Source: Thauera carbonicopians (GTDB taxonomy: Bacteria; Pseudomonadota; Gammaproteobacteria; Burkholderiales; Rhodocyclaceae). Taken from it: a stretch of DNA of 64,000 bases. Under the pieces are notes generated by a model. That model saw nothing but the letters and a program-made list of their open reading frames with translations, had not been told where the DNA came from and made no database searches. How positions within the stretch are numbered: the stretch's first letter is position 1; each line of letters opens with the position of its first letter. Of the stretch, positions 55,591 through 64,000 are shown piece after piece. The translations under genes were made by a program, and so were the position numbers. The stretch spans positions 1 to 64,000 of the forward strand of contig NZ_JANUXN010000007.1 in the NCBI RefSeq assembly GCF_025699485.1. The letters are read 5' to 3'.

Positions 55591-56397
55591 TCAGCCGGAT
55601 GTCTGCTGGGGCTCGATCAGGTCGCGGTAGGCATGCCAGGTGGCATGGCCGACGATCGGCATCATGACGATCAGGCCGACGTGGAAGATCAGGAAACCGA
55701 ACAGCGTCAGCAGCACGATCAGGAAGGCCCATACCAGCATCGTGCCGGGATTGCGCAGCAGCGCCGAGAAACTGGCCAGCATCGAACTGATGGCGTCCTG
55801 GTTGCGGTCCAGCATCAACGGGACGGCGACGACGCTGGCGGCAAAGGAAAGGAAGGCGAAGAGCAGGCCGACACCGAAGTACGCGGCAAGGAATTCCAGG
55901 TTCTCCAGGCGGAGTAGCTGGGTGACGAAGCTCGACAGGTCGGGCATTTCGTTGGTGTAGAACAGCGCGAACACCACCATCGAGGCCCGTGCCCAGAGCA
56001 GGAAGAGGACGCCCAGCACCACTGCGAACAAGCCGATGTTGCCGGCGTTTCGCCGCCAGACGGTGAGCGTCGGCAGCAGTCTGCAGGCTTCGCCGCGTTC
56101 CCGGCGGCGGCTGATCTCGTACAGGCCCATGGCGAGGAAGGGGCCGAGGATCAGGAAGCCCGAAGTCAGCGCCGCGACGTACTCGTAGGCATGGCGAAGG
56201 GTGATGGTGAGCAGCAGCCCCATGGCGGCGAAGCAGAAGCCGTAGAACAGGCTCGGAATCGCGCATGCCTTCAGGTCGTCGATGCCCCGGGCGATCCAGC
56301 GCAGCGGTGCGCCGAGCGAAACCTCGCGTATGGTCGGGAAGGGAAGGGCGGGGTTGTCCTGCGTACCTGCGGGCAGGGGGTCGTTCTGTCGTGCCAT
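55591..56397 (-). CDS. DUF2189 integral membrane protein
   Basis: 268 residues from the ATG six bases after GGAG. It has about six membrane segments arranged in pairs (SLFYGFCFAAMGLLLTITL, AALTSGFLILGPFLAMGLYE, IGLFAVVLGVLFLLWA, LAAYFGVGLLFAFLSFAASV, MLVWAFLIVLLTLFGFLIF). The motifs RWIARGIDDLKACAIPSLFYG and VGHATWHAYRDLIE at the end are typical of DUF2189, often found near cytochrome oxidase or in alphaproteobacteria and betaproteobacteria as a hypothetical protein. Function unknown. Confidence 0.87.
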   Translation of the reverse strand: MARQNDPLPAGTQDNPALPFPTIREVSLGAPLRWIARGIDDLKACAIPSLFYGFCFAAMGLLLTITLRHAYEYVAALTSGFLILGPFLAMGLYEISRRRERGEACRLLPTLTVWRRNAGNIGLFAVVLGVLFLLWARASMVVFALFYTNEMPDLSSFVTQLLRLENLEFLAAYFGVGLLFAFLSFAASVVAVPLMLDRNQDAISSMLASFSALLRNPGTMLVWAFLIVLLTLFGFLIFHVGLIVMMPIVGHATWHAYRDLIEPQQTSG

Positions 56398-56462
56398 GTC
56401 TCTCTCCTGTCGGGGCATCAGCGATGAGACGGGGGCGCGATATATTCTTGTCGTGTCGTGGG

Positions 56463-57257
56463 CTACGACCCCCGTAAAGCATCGACCAGGCCGCCGGGTG
56501 CTTCGTTCATCATGGAATGGCCGGCACCGGCAAGCACAATCATACGCGTGCTGCAGCCCGTCTTTTCAAGCGAATCGAATAAGGGTTTTACCGAATCGGC
56601 GGGCGTCATGCGGTCGAGTTCGCCGCTGACCAGCAAAGTGGGGCAGCTCACCCGGGCGGCGGCGGCCAGCCCGTCCTGCCAGGTGTTGCAGGCGTTCAGG
56701 TCGCTGGCGAGCACGCGTGCGCCTTGCTGGTGCATGCGCTGCAGGTTGGCCGCTTCGAGTTCGGCACGGCGGCTTTCGCCGAGGACTTCGGCCGGTGCGA
56801 AGGAGAACTTGTTGATCAGCGCGAAGGCGTTCTCGGGCTCGTTTTGCGCGGCGTCGAGCAGGAAGGGGGAAACCGGCATCGGCACGCTGCAGCCGACCAG
56901 CGCGAGCCGGTCGATGCGTGCCGGAGCCTCGCCGGCGGCGGCGAGCGCGACCAGCGAACCCATGCTGTGGCCGCACAACCGGATGCGCTCGTGCCCGAGC
57001 GCAGCGGCGAGGGCGAGCACCCAGCGGGCCAGGGCGTCGATGTCGGGCAGCGGGCTGCCGCCGGAGCCGCCGTGGCCGGGCAGATCGGGGATGAGCGCGC
57101 GCTCGCCGTGTGCGGCGAGCCCGGCGGCGACCTCGTTCCATACGGTGTGGTCGTGGCCTGCGCCATGGACGAGCAACCAGGGCGGTGCGCCCGAATCTCC
57201 GGCGGGCATGTTTTCGTGGAGCGCGACGGGCTGGCCCTGGAGTTCGAGTTCTTTCAT
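56463..57257 (-). CDS. Alpha/beta hydrolase
   Basis: 264 residues with a complete triad: oxyanion motif LVHGAGHDHTVW near residue 29, nucleophile Ser in LCGHSMGSLVALA near 97, acid Asp in VSGELDRMTPAD near 213 and His in GAGHSMMNEAPGG near 246. This is a general carboxylesterase/epoxide-hydrolase-type fold; the substrate cannot be told. It precedes a small YdcH-like gene on the same strand, with a gap of 45 bases between them (YdcH lies upstream). Confidence 0.87.
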   Translation of the reverse strand: MKELELQGQPVALHENMPAGDSGAPPWLLVHGAGHDHTVWNEVAAGLAAHGERALIPDLPGHGGSGGSPLPDIDALARWVLALAAALGHERIRLCGHSMGSLVALAAAGEAPARIDRLALVGCSVPMPVSPFLLDAAQNEPENAFALINKFSFAPAEVLGESRRAELEAANLQRMHQQGARVLASDLNACNTWQDGLAAAARVSCPTLLVSGELDRMTPADSVKPLFDSLEKTGCSTRMIVLAGAGHSMMNEAPGGLVDALRGS

Positions 57258-57302
57258 TGGTGATCCGTGTGGCAGGAGGGGGAGTCGGGGCGTGGCGGCG
57301 GT

Positions 57303-57518
57303 TCAGGCGCGCTCGTCCGGTTCCAGCAGGCGTTCGATGGCGCTCATGCGATCCTTGAGGATCAGCTTGCGCTTCTTCAGCCGGCGCAGCATCAGTTCGT
57401 CGCCCAGCGGCAGTTGCGCCAGGCGGGTGATCGCATCGTCCAGGTCCTGGTGCTCGATGCGCAGCTCGTCGAGCCGGCGGTGCAGGCTGGTGGCATCTTC
57501 GAAGGTTTCGTCGCTCAT
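57303..57518 (-). CDS. YdcH-family (DUF465) small coiled-coil protein
   Basis: 71 residues. The pattern LHRRLDELRIEHQDLDDAITRLA followed by LMLRRLKKRKLILKDRMSAI (each given in part) is the YdcH/DUF465 helical hairpin, rich in heptads. Small proteins of this family are widespread in proteobacteria and have no established role. The start is the ATG beginning MSDETFEDA; the ribosome site is weak. It diverges from greB. Confidence 0.85.
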   Translation of the reverse strand: MSDETFEDATSLHRRLDELRIEHQDLDDAITRLAQLPLGDELMLRRLKKRKLILKDRMSAIERLLEPDERA

Positions 57519-57679
57519 GATCGATCCGCGGACTGGTGGAGGATGGAAAGGCCGGGCAGAGGCTGTGCCGATGGTATGCGCAGGGCTGTGTGCTGACAAC
57601 CATGCGGCCGCCCGGACTGCCGTTGCCGGCACAATTCTTTATCATTCCCCGCTTGCCGGCTTCATGGGAGAAGGACGAG

Positions 57680-58237
57680 GTGAACAAGGCGTTCGTGAAG
57701 GAAAACGACGGCGGCGACGATGACGAGGACCAGCTCGCGCCCGCGCTGCGCCTGCCGGCGGGCAGCAAGAACTACATGACGCGGCGCGGCTACGACGCGC
57801 TGCGTGCCGAACTCGACCTGCTCGTGCGCGTCGAGCGGCCCAAGCTGGTCGAAACCGTGGCCTGGGCCGCGGGCAATGGCGACCGCTCGGAGAACGGCGA
57901 CTACATCTACGGCAAGAAGCGGCTGCGCGAGATCGATCGCCGCATCCGCTTCCTGATCAAGCGCATCGAGAACGCCGAGGTGGTCGATCCGGAGCGGCAG
58001 CAGGACCTGGAGCAGGTGTTCTTCGGTGCGACGGTGACCTTCTGCGATCTCGATACCGACGAGGAACAGACCTGGCAGATCGTCGGCGTGGATGAGGCGG
58101 ATGCCGCCCAGGGCCGCATCAGCTGGATCGCGCCGCTGGCGCGCGCGGTGCTGAAGGCCCGCGTGGGAGACGTGGTGCGTTTCCAGAGCCCGGCCGGCAT
58201 GCGCGAGATCGAAGTGGTGGAGATTCGCTATGTCTGA
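57680..58237 (+). CDS. greB: Transcription elongation factor GreB
   Basis: 185 residues from a GTG start with GGGAGAAGG upstream; the longer upstream frame has no homology. The N-terminal coiled coil reads MTRRGYDALRAELDLLVRVE near residue 33, with the basic-acid segment GDRSENGDYIYGKKRLREIDRRI near 72 (given by its ends). The C-terminal FKBP-like domain includes WIAPLARAVLKARVGDVVRF. YIYGKKRLREIDRR is a GreB-specific form. It restarts backtracked RNA polymerase by stimulating transcript cleavage. Confidence 0.93.
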   Translation: MNKAFVKENDGGDDDEDQLAPALRLPAGSKNYMTRRGYDALRAELDLLVRVERPKLVETVAWAAGNGDRSENGDYIYGKKRLREIDRRIRFLIKRIENAEVVDPERQQDLEQVFFGATVTFCDLDTDEEQTWQIVGVDEADAAQGRISWIAPLARAVLKARVGDVVRFQSPAGMREIEVVEIRYV

Positions 58238-58516
58238 ATGAGCGTTCACCGCGTCGATGCGGCTTTTTTCTCGAATCCGGCTCAAGGATTCGCAGCGCAG
58301 TGCCGAAAATGCTGTCGTTGGCCTGCTGCGTTGCGTTCGGCTTCCGTGCCCGATGCGTACCGTGCAGCCGGTCACGGATACCTCGCCTCGATGATGCATT
58401 TTCAGTGGAAGTTTGATTTTTCCGCTTACGGAGGCGGACGAAAGCCCGCAATCTGATCGAGGTCATGGTGGTACCGCGGTGTACCGTCGGTGCCGGATAT
58501 TCAGGGGGAAAGGAAG

Positions 58517-60148
58517 ATGTCGCTGAAATCGATACCGGTTGCACGCCGGCTGATACTGGTGCTGGCGATTGCGCTCACGGGTCTGGTCGTGTTGGTGCTG
58601 GATGCCTTGTACGAGGAGCGCGCCGCAGTGGAGGCGGGCTACCAGCGCTCGGTCAAGGGAGCAGTCGAGCTGGCGCATGGCATCGTGGCCCACTTCCATG
58701 GGCTGGAGCAGTCGCAGGCCATGAGCCGCGAGCAGGCGCAGAGTGCGGCGAAAGCGGTGCTCAAGGAACTGCGCTACGAGGGCAACGAGTATTTCTGGGT
58801 CAACGACAGCGCGACCGTGGTCGTCATGCACCCGATTCGTCCCGAGCTGGAAGGGAAGAGCATGAGCGAGCAGCGCGATGCCGCCGGCAAGTACATGTTC
58901 CGCGAGTTCGCGCGCGTGGCGACCGAGTCCGGCGAAGGCGCCGTCGACTATCTATGGCCGCGCCCGGGTTCGGATGCGCCCCAGCCCAAGACCTCCTACG
59001 TGAAGATGTTCAAACCCTGGGACTGGATCGTGGGGACGGGCGTCTACGTCGATGACATCGAGCATGAGTTCAATGCCGCGATGCTGCGCTTCGGCAGCAT
59101 CGCGGCGGCCGTGCTGGCGCTGCTGATCGTCGTCTCGTGGCGCGTCGTCCGCAGCGTGACGGGCCAGCTCGGCGGCGAGCCGGCGTACGCGAACGAGATC
59201 ATGCACAAGGCCTCCGGCGGCGACCTGCGCATGGATGTCGCGGTGAAGGGCGGGGCCGACAGCCTGCTCGGCTCGCTGTCCTCGATGCTGGACAGGCTGC
59301 GCCGCATGATGGGCGAGATCACCCAGAGCGCGCGGCAGGTGGCAGACCGCTCGCACGAGATTTCGGAGGTGTCGCGCGCGGTGTCGAAAGCGTCCGAAAG
59401 CCAGACCGATGCGACCGCGTCGATTGCCGCGGCGATCGAGGAGATGACCGTCAGCATCGGCCAGATCACCGAGAACGCAATGGGCGCCGAGCGCAATTCG
59501 GCCCATTCAGCCGAACTGGCGAACCAGGGGGCGACGAAGGCGGAGCGTGCCGCAGGCGAGATGGAGGTGATTGCCGGCACCGTGGAGGAAGCCACGGGAA
59601 GAATCGAGCAGTTGGTCAAGCGCGCCGACGAAGTGGGGGCCATCGCCGGCGTGATCAAGGAGATTGCGGCGCAGACCAACCTGCTGGCACTGAACGCGGC
59701 GATCGAGGCCGCGCGTGCCGGCGAGCAGGGCCGCGGCTTTGCCGTGGTGGCCGACGAGGTGCGCAAGCTGGCCGAGCGCACCAGCACCGCGACGGTCCAG
59801 ATCGAGCAGGACATCGCCGGCATCCAGACCGAGACGCACGGCACGGTGGACGCGATGTCGCGCGTCTCGGCGCAGGTGGGAAGCGGCAGGGCGCTGGTAC
59901 TCGATGTGACGGGCTCCTTGCGCGAGATCGCCGCTGGGGCGGTCGAAGCCCTGGGCCAGATCCGCAGCGTGGCCGGGGCCACGGCCGAGCAGCGTGCGGC
60001 GGCGACGGCGATCGCGCAGGAGGTCGAACAGATCGCACAGATGGTCGAGGGTACCAACGTGTCGATGCGTTCGGCGGTGACGGCCGTCGAGCAACTGGAG
60101 CAACTGTCCGCTCGCCTGAGCGAACTGGTGGAGCGATTCAAGGTGTGA
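58517..60148 (+). CDS. Methyl-accepting chemotaxis protein with periplasmic single-Cache domain
   Basis: 543 residues from the ATG after AAAGGAAG. The first membrane helix is near residues 12-32, a periplasmic sCache_2 domain runs to about 185 ([50 protein letters not shown]), and the second helix is near 195-215. A HAMP-like linker precedes the signalling hairpin, whose tip is [36 protein letters not shown] (near residues 380-415, given here by its ends IKEIAAQ and VVADEV). It should report a small ligand, often a carboxylate for sCache_2 receptors, to CheA. No che genes are nearby. Confidence 0.93.
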   Translation: MSLKSIPVARRLILVLAIALTGLVVLVLDALYEERAAVEAGYQRSVKGAVELAHGIVAHFHGLEQSQAMSREQAQSAAKAVLKELRYEGNEYFWVNDSATVVVMHPIRPELEGKSMSEQRDAAGKYMFREFARVATESGEGAVDYLWPRPGSDAPQPKTSYVKMFKPWDWIVGTGVYVDDIEHEFNAAMLRFGSIAAAVLALLIVVSWRVVRSVTGQLGGEPAYANEIMHKASGGDLRMDVAVKGGADSLLGSLSSMLDRLRRMMGEITQSARQVADRSHEISEVSRAVSKASESQTDATASIAAAIEEMTVSIGQITENAMGAERNSAHSAELANQGATKAERAAGEMEVIAGTVEEATGRIEQLVKRADEVGAIAGVIKEIAAQTNLLALNAAIEAARAGEQGRGFAVVADEVRKLAERTSTATVQIEQDIAGIQTETHGTVDAMSRVSAQVGSGRALVLDVTGSLREIAAGAVEALGQIRSVAGATAEQRAAATAIAQEVEQIAQMVEGTNVSMRSAVTAVEQLEQLSARLSELVERFKV

Positions 60149-60200
60149 TTCGCCGCGCGAATCCCGGGCAGGCTTGAAATCCGGTCTGCCCATCCCCATC

Positions 60201-60235
60201 TGAGGCTCCGTTCGAATAACCCAGACGGAGCCTCA
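60201..60235 (+). promoter_or_regulatory. Hairpin covering the htpG ribosome-binding site
   Basis: TGAGGCTCCGT and ACGGAGCCTCA form a perfect 11-bp stem with a 13-base loop. The 3' arm contains GGAG (60227-60230), the only ribosome site for htpG, ten bases before its ATG. It is not followed by a T-tract, so it is unlikely to be a plain terminator. It may be a translational control element. Confidence 0.6.
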
Positions 60236-60240
60236 GCAAG

Positions 60241-62175
60241 ATGTCCGAAGCGCAAACCGCCACCTCCCAGACCCTCAACTTCCAGGCCGAGGTGAAGCAA
60301 CTGCTTCACCTGATGATCCATTCGCTGTATTCCAACCGCGAGATCTTCCTGCGCGAACTGGTCTCGAACGCGTCGGACGCCTGCGACAAGCTGCGCTTCG
60401 AGGCGCTCGACAACGGCGCGCTGTACGAGGACGACGCCGAACTGAAGATCCGCATCGGCTTCGACGCCGAGGCCAAGACCATCACCATCGCCGACAACGG
60501 CATCGGCATGAGCCGCGACGAAGCCATCGCCCACCTCGGCACCATCGCCAAGTCGGGCACGCGCGAATTCTTCGGCAAGCTCACCGGTGACCAGCAGAAA
60601 GATGCCAACCTGATCGGCCAGTTCGGTGTCGGCTTCTACTCCGCCTTCCTCGTCGCCGACCGCGTTACCGTGCTGACCCGCCGCGCCGGCCTGCCGACCA
60701 GTGAAGGCGTCAAGTGGGAATGCTCGATGGCCGGCGACGAGGCCGGCGCCTACGCCGTCGAGCAGATCGACAAGCTCGGCCGCGGCACCGAGATCACCCT
60801 GCACCTGCGCGAAGGCCAGGACGACCTGCTGTCCTCGTGGAAGCTGAAGAGCCTGATCCGCAAGTACTCCGATCACATCGTCCAGCCGATCGTGATGAAG
60901 AAGGAAGAATGGAACGAAGAGCAGGGCAAGCAGGTGCTGACCGACGAGGACGAGACGGTCAACCAGGCCAGTGCGCTGTGGAGCCGCTCGAAGAACGACA
61001 TCAGCGACGACGAGTACAAGGCCTTCTACAAGCACGTCGCGCACGATTTCGACGAGCCGCTGGCGTGGACCCACTCTCGTGTCGAAGGCCGCCACGAGTA
61101 CACCAACCTGCTGTACGTGCCGAAGAACGCCCCCTTCGACCTGTGGGACCGCAACGCCCGCCACGGCATCAAGCTGTACGTGAAGCGCGTCTTCATCATG
61201 GACGACGCCGAGAAGCTGATGCCGACCTACCTGCGCTTCATCCGCGGTGTGGTCGATTCGGCCGACCTGCCGCTCAACGTGTCGCGCGAGATCCTGCAGG
61301 AATCCAAGGACATCGACACCATCCGCGCCGGCTGCACCAAGAAGGTGCTGAGCATGCTCGAAAGCCTCGCCAACGGCGAGGACGAGGCGGACAAGGAGAA
61401 GTACGCCAGCTTCTGGAAAGCCTTCGGCAAGGTGCTGAAGGAAGGCGTGGGCGAGGACTTCGCCAACAAGGAAAAGGTCGCCGGCCTGCTGCGCTTCGCC
61501 TCGACCCAGCTCGATACCGCCGACGAGGTGGTGTCGCTCGCCGACTACATCGGCCGCATGAAGGAAGGCCAGGACAAGGTCTACTACGTCACCGCCGAAA
61601 CCTTCAACGCCGCCAGGAACAGCCCGCACCTGGAAGTCTTCCGCAAGAAGGGCATCGAAGTGCTGCTGCTGTCCGACCGCGTCGATGAATGGGTGACCGG
61701 CAACCTCAGCGAGTTCGACGGCAAGCCGCTGGTGTCGGTGGCCAAGGGCGGCCTGGACCTGGGCGCGCTGGAAGACGAGGCCGAGAAGAAGGAAGCCGAG
61801 AAGGCCGCCGACGAGTACAAGGAACTGCTCGACAAGATGAAGGCCAGCCTGGGCGAGCGCGTCAAGGACGTCAAGGTCACGCTGCGCCTGACCGACTCGC
61901 CCGCCTGCCTGGTGGCCGACGAGCACGACCTGGGCATGAACCTGGCCCGCATCCTGAAGGCGGCCGGCCAGGACGCACCGGTGTCGAAGCCGATCCTCGA
62001 GATCAACCCCAGCCACCCGGCGGTGCTGCGCCTGAAGTACGAAGACAAGAACTTCGACGACTGGGCCGCGGTGCTGTTCGACCAGGCGCTGCTGGCCGAA
62101 GGCGGCACGCTCGACGACCCGGCGACCTTCGTCAAGCGCATCAACCAGTTGATGATGGCGATGAGCGGGAACTGA
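60241..62175 (+). CDS. htpG: Chaperone HtpG (Hsp90)
   Basis: 644 residues, normal for bacterial Hsp90. GHKL ATPase motifs: [20 protein letters not shown] near residue 38, [22 protein letters not shown] near 82 and [20 protein letters not shown] near 125 (each in part). The middle domain includes [22 protein letters not shown] and [17 protein letters not shown]. It folds client proteins with ATP and is heat-inducible in many bacteria. It has its own terminator after the stop, so it is probably monocistronic. Confidence 0.97.
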   Translation: MSEAQTATSQTLNFQAEVKQLLHLMIHSLYSNREIFLRELVSNASDACDKLRFEALDNGALYEDDAELKIRIGFDAEAKTITIADNGIGMSRDEAIAHLGTIAKSGTREFFGKLTGDQQKDANLIGQFGVGFYSAFLVADRVTVLTRRAGLPTSEGVKWECSMAGDEAGAYAVEQIDKLGRGTEITLHLREGQDDLLSSWKLKSLIRKYSDHIVQPIVMKKEEWNEEQGKQVLTDEDETVNQASALWSRSKNDISDDEYKAFYKHVAHDFDEPLAWTHSRVEGRHEYTNLLYVPKNAPFDLWDRNARHGIKLYVKRVFIMDDAEKLMPTYLRFIRGVVDSADLPLNVSREILQESKDIDTIRAGCTKKVLSMLESLANGEDEADKEKYASFWKAFGKVLKEGVGEDFANKEKVAGLLRFASTQLDTADEVVSLADYIGRMKEGQDKVYYVTAETFNAARNSPHLEVFRKKGIEVLLLSDRVDEWVTGNLSEFDGKPLVSVAKGGLDLGALEDEAEKKEAEKAADEYKELLDKMKASLGERVKDVKVTLRLTDSPACLVADEHDLGMNLARILKAAGQDAPVSKPILEINPSHPAVLRLKYEDKNFDDWAAVLFDQALLAEGGTLDDPATFVKRINQLMMAMSGN

Positions 62176-62210
62176 TCGGGCCACAGGCCACAGCGGCCAG
62201 GCAGATGCAG

Positions 62211-62243
62211 AAGCGGCGGGGTTTGGGCCCTGCCGCTTTTTTT
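62211..62243 (+). terminator. Rho-independent terminator of htpG
   Basis: AAGCGGCGGGG and CCCTGCCGCTT pair over 11 positions (one G-T) around a 6-base loop, followed by seven T residues. It starts 36 bases after the htpG stop. Confidence 0.92.
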
Positions 62244-62292
62244 GCGCCCAGCATTGGCGCACTCCTGGCCGGCTCTGTCGCCGAGTCGGGCT

Positions 62293-63432
62293 TCAGCCGG
62301 TGGATTGCAGGGCCTTGCTGACCAGGGCGAGTAATTCACCGGGGCCGACTGCTTCGCCGAAGGCGCCCGCTTGCAGCAGCATCTCGCGCCGCGCGGCGCG
62401 TTGTGTTTCGTGGAACTCGCCGTGGTAGAAGATCACTGGCAGCCGGCGCTTACGCAAGGCCGGCGCCCGAAGCAGCTTCAAGCCCGCGCTTGGTATGCCG
62501 TCCAGCTCTTCAGGGCGGTCCCAGTCCGACAGCACCAGGTCGAAGCCTTCTGCGTCGCTATCCAGGCGTGCGAGTGCCTCTTCCGTATTGCGTGTGGTGA
62601 CGACTTCGATCTGCAGTTTCGCCAGAGCGGCGATTTCGTGGCGATTGCCTTCGGGCCTGTCGTCCACCCACAGCACCCGTTTCTGCTCGGGCATGTCGAT
62701 CAGCGCCTGGGCTGTGTCCTCGGCTTTGGCACTGCCGACGTCGCCGATGCCGCGCATGCGCGCTGCCACCGACAGCTCGTTGGCGAAGCCGCTGATCATG
62801 CGCTGGACGAGGGTCTCGGTGTGCGCGTCGAGCTTGGCGTCGGTCTGCCTGCGGACGGGCTCATAGGGTTCGAAGCCCGACTCGACGGCGAACCCTACGG
62901 ATTCGTCGGATGCCGTGCTCGTCCAGGAACTGCCCGAAGGCGGCGGCGGGGGAGCAGGCACGTGGGACGACGTGCTGGCCCAGCGCTGCCGGATGGAATC
63001 CACCGTGCGCCTGATGCCCTTGGCCACGTCGGTCCACGCCTCGTCACGGTTGGGCCAGGACGTGACCGGGCGCAGGTCGGTGGGCAGGCCCTGCAAGTGT
63101 GCAAAGGGTGCGTCTTCGATGTCCACCGCACGCAACAAGACCGGTACCACGCTGGCGTCACCGCGTTCGGCACGCTCTATCGCGGCGGCAAGCTCCTTGC
63201 CCCAGATGTAATCGGAGTTGAGGAAGTCCATGCTCACCAGCAGCAGGATCAGGTCAGCAGTGGCGAGCTGGCTGTCGATTGCCTGGTCCCACTTCTGTCC
63301 CGGGACGATGCCGCGATCATGCCATGGACGGATTACGCCTCTGCGTCGCAACAATGCCAGATGACCGTCCAGCTCGTTGCGCAGCTTCTCATCCTCGTGC
63401 GCGTAGCTGTAGAACAGATCCACCGGTTCCAT
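62293..63432 (-). CDS. TIR-domain protein fused to a receiver-like domain
   Basis: 379 residues. Residues 1-120 form a bacterial TIR domain: MEPVDLFYSYAHEDEKLRNE, PWHDRGIVPGQKWDQAI and LLVSMDFLNSDYIWGKEL, with Glu80 in the place of the catalytic glutamate of NAD-cleaving TIR domains. A proline-rich linker follows (PAPPPPPSGSS near 160). Residues ~252-379 resemble a response-regulator receiver: acidic pair Asp257-Asp258 in VLWVDDRP and phospho-acceptor Asp303 in LVLSDWD. However, the conserved lysine before the last strand is not visible (FGEAVGPGEL), so the receiver may be degenerate. No neighbouring phage-defence gene is present. Function is unknown. Confidence 0.85.
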   Translation of the reverse strand: MEPVDLFYSYAHEDEKLRNELDGHLALLRRRGVIRPWHDRGIVPGQKWDQAIDSQLATADLILLLVSMDFLNSDYIWGKELAAAIERAERGDASVVPVLLRAVDIEDAPFAHLQGLPTDLRPVTSWPNRDEAWTDVAKGIRRTVDSIRQRWASTSSHVPAPPPPPSGSSWTSTASDESVGFAVESGFEPYEPVRRQTDAKLDAHTETLVQRMISGFANELSVAARMRGIGDVGSAKAEDTAQALIDMPEQKRVLWVDDRPEGNRHEIAALAKLQIEVVTTRNTEEALARLDSDAEGFDLVLSDWDRPEELDGIPSAGLKLLRAPALRKRRLPVIFYHGEFHETQRAARREMLLQAGAFGEAVGPGELLALVSKALQSTG

Positions 63433-63613
63433 GGCAGTGCTCCTTCAACACGCGATCCGATTTTCAGCTTAGATCAGATTTATGGCTTCGCGAGCGTCGA
63501 TGCCCTTGGCGCTCGATGCCAAGGCAGGTATCGACGGATCGGGCGGGCGTAACGCAACCGACACAATCGCCTTGTAGCCTGCTGTCTTCCTGCAAACGGA
63601 CACTTAGCCAACC

Positions 63614-64000
63614 ATGGAAGACCGCGCCGATTTCAACCGCAACGAACAAGTCCTGCGCAGCATCGGGCTCGACGTCATCGACAGCTACGACGAGGAACTC
63701 GAACAGGAAATCGACGACATGCGCCTGGGCGATGCCAGCGTGCTCGAAGCCCTGGGCATCGACGACGATGCGCCCGCGGGCGAGTTGGGCCGGCGGACCT
63801 ATTTCCGTGAACTGCTGCGGCTGCAGGGCGAACTGGTCAAGCTGCAGGACTGGGTGCAGCGCAGCGGGGAAAAGGTGGTCGTGATCTTCGAAGGCCGCGA
63901 TTCGGCGGGCAAGGGCGGTGTCATCAAGCGCATCACCCAGCGCCTGAACCCGCGCGTGTGCCGGGTTGCGGCGCTGCCCGCGCCCAACGACCGCGAATGC
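63614..64000 (+). CDS. ppk2: Polyphosphate kinase 2 family protein, 5' part cut by window edge
   Basis: The first 129 codons are in the window. An acidic N-terminal extension (SYDEELEQEIDDMRLGDAS) precedes the PPK2 core: YFRELLRLQGELVKLQDWVQ near residue 60 and Walker A VVIFEGRDSAGKGGVIKRI near 92, followed by RVAALPAPNDRE. PPK2 enzymes phosphorylate nucleoside mono- or diphosphates with polyphosphate; the subclass cannot be assigned from this part. It diverges from the TIR-receiver gene with a 180-base gap that contains a bulged inverted repeat at 63501-63526. Confidence 0.92.
   Translation, partial: MEDRADFNRNEQVLRSIGLDVIDSYDEELEQEIDDMRLGDASVLEALGIDDDAPAGELGRRTYFRELLRLQGELVKLQDWVQRSGEKVVVIFEGRDSAGKGGVIKRITQRLNPRVCRVAALPAPNDREC

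Noticed and set aside
58400-58500. Possible sigma-28 (FliA) promoter before the chemoreceptor gene (GGAAGTTT ...)
   Set aside because: The -35-like half is partial and no GCCGATAA-like -10 element follows at the right distance.
59044-62262. Long minus-strand open frame opposite the chemoreceptor and htpG
   Set aside because: Antisense of two certain genes; no family motifs and no start signal.
63501-63526. Bulged inverted repeat between the TIR and PPK2 genes
   Set aside because: One arm has an extra base and there is no T-tract; too weak to call a terminator or operator on its own.

Overview
The window reads as chromosome from a GC-rich betaproteobacterium, most likely Rhodocyclales (Azoarcus/Aromatoleum/Thauera-like). 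This is inferred from gene content: aerobic aromatic catabolism of mhp type, a PQQ alcohol dehydrogenase with a sigma-54 activator, class II ribonucleotide reductase, malonate decarboxylase and many ABC/SSS transporters. No rRNA, tRNA, CRISPR array or intact insertion sequence was seen.

Region 1 (1-9837, minus strand) is an aromatic or N-heteroaromatic degradation cluster. Two adjacent AraC/XylS-type regulators precede a StyA-like FAD monooxygenase, a FadL-type porin, a flavin reductase, a CarAa/OxoO-type Rieske oxygenase, and the lower meta-cleavage enzymes MhpC, MhpB, MhpD and (cut by the window edge) MhpF. A tandem 14-bp repeat upstream of the monooxygenase is a candidate regulator site. 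Region 2 (10391-17220, minus) is a tight eight-gene run: ABC importer of the nitrate/sulfonate/taurine class, thioredoxin-fold protein, two CoA-transferase subunits, CoA-binding protein and O-acetylhomoserine sulfhydrylase. It may handle an organosulfur acid.

Region 3 (17326-26702, minus) holds a Sel1-repeat membrane protein and the proline route putP-putA-glutamate dehydrogenase, plus an ornithine cyclodeaminase-family enzyme divergent from an XRE-cupin regulator. Region 4 (27542-29962) holds a Gdx/SugE guanidinium exporter behind a guanidine-II (mini-ykkC) riboswitch, an ArgO exporter, its divergent ArgP regulator and a small monooxygenase-fold protein. Region 5 (about 30325-41786, plus) is a malonate island: DUF485 protein and SSS symporter, nitrilase, mdcACDEGBH and a LysR regulator. 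It lies between two broken genes, a frameshifted SnoaL-like gene and a truncated cation-efflux gene, which suggests an insertion.

Region 6 (42488-53656) starts with nrdJ and a candidate NrdR site. Then come two almost identical outer-membrane channel genes, each behind a sigma-54-type promoter with a shared upstream motif, flanking a sigma-54 activator. The second copy leads into a quinohemoprotein alcohol dehydrogenase and an aldehyde dehydrogenase. Region 7 (53708-64000) is mostly housekeeping and signalling: HDOD protein, EEP-family hydrolase, DUF2189 membrane protein, alpha/beta hydrolase, YdcH-like protein, GreB, a Cache chemoreceptor, HtpG behind a hairpin that covers its ribosome site, a TIR protein fused to a degenerate receiver domain, and the start of a PPK2 polyphosphate kinase.
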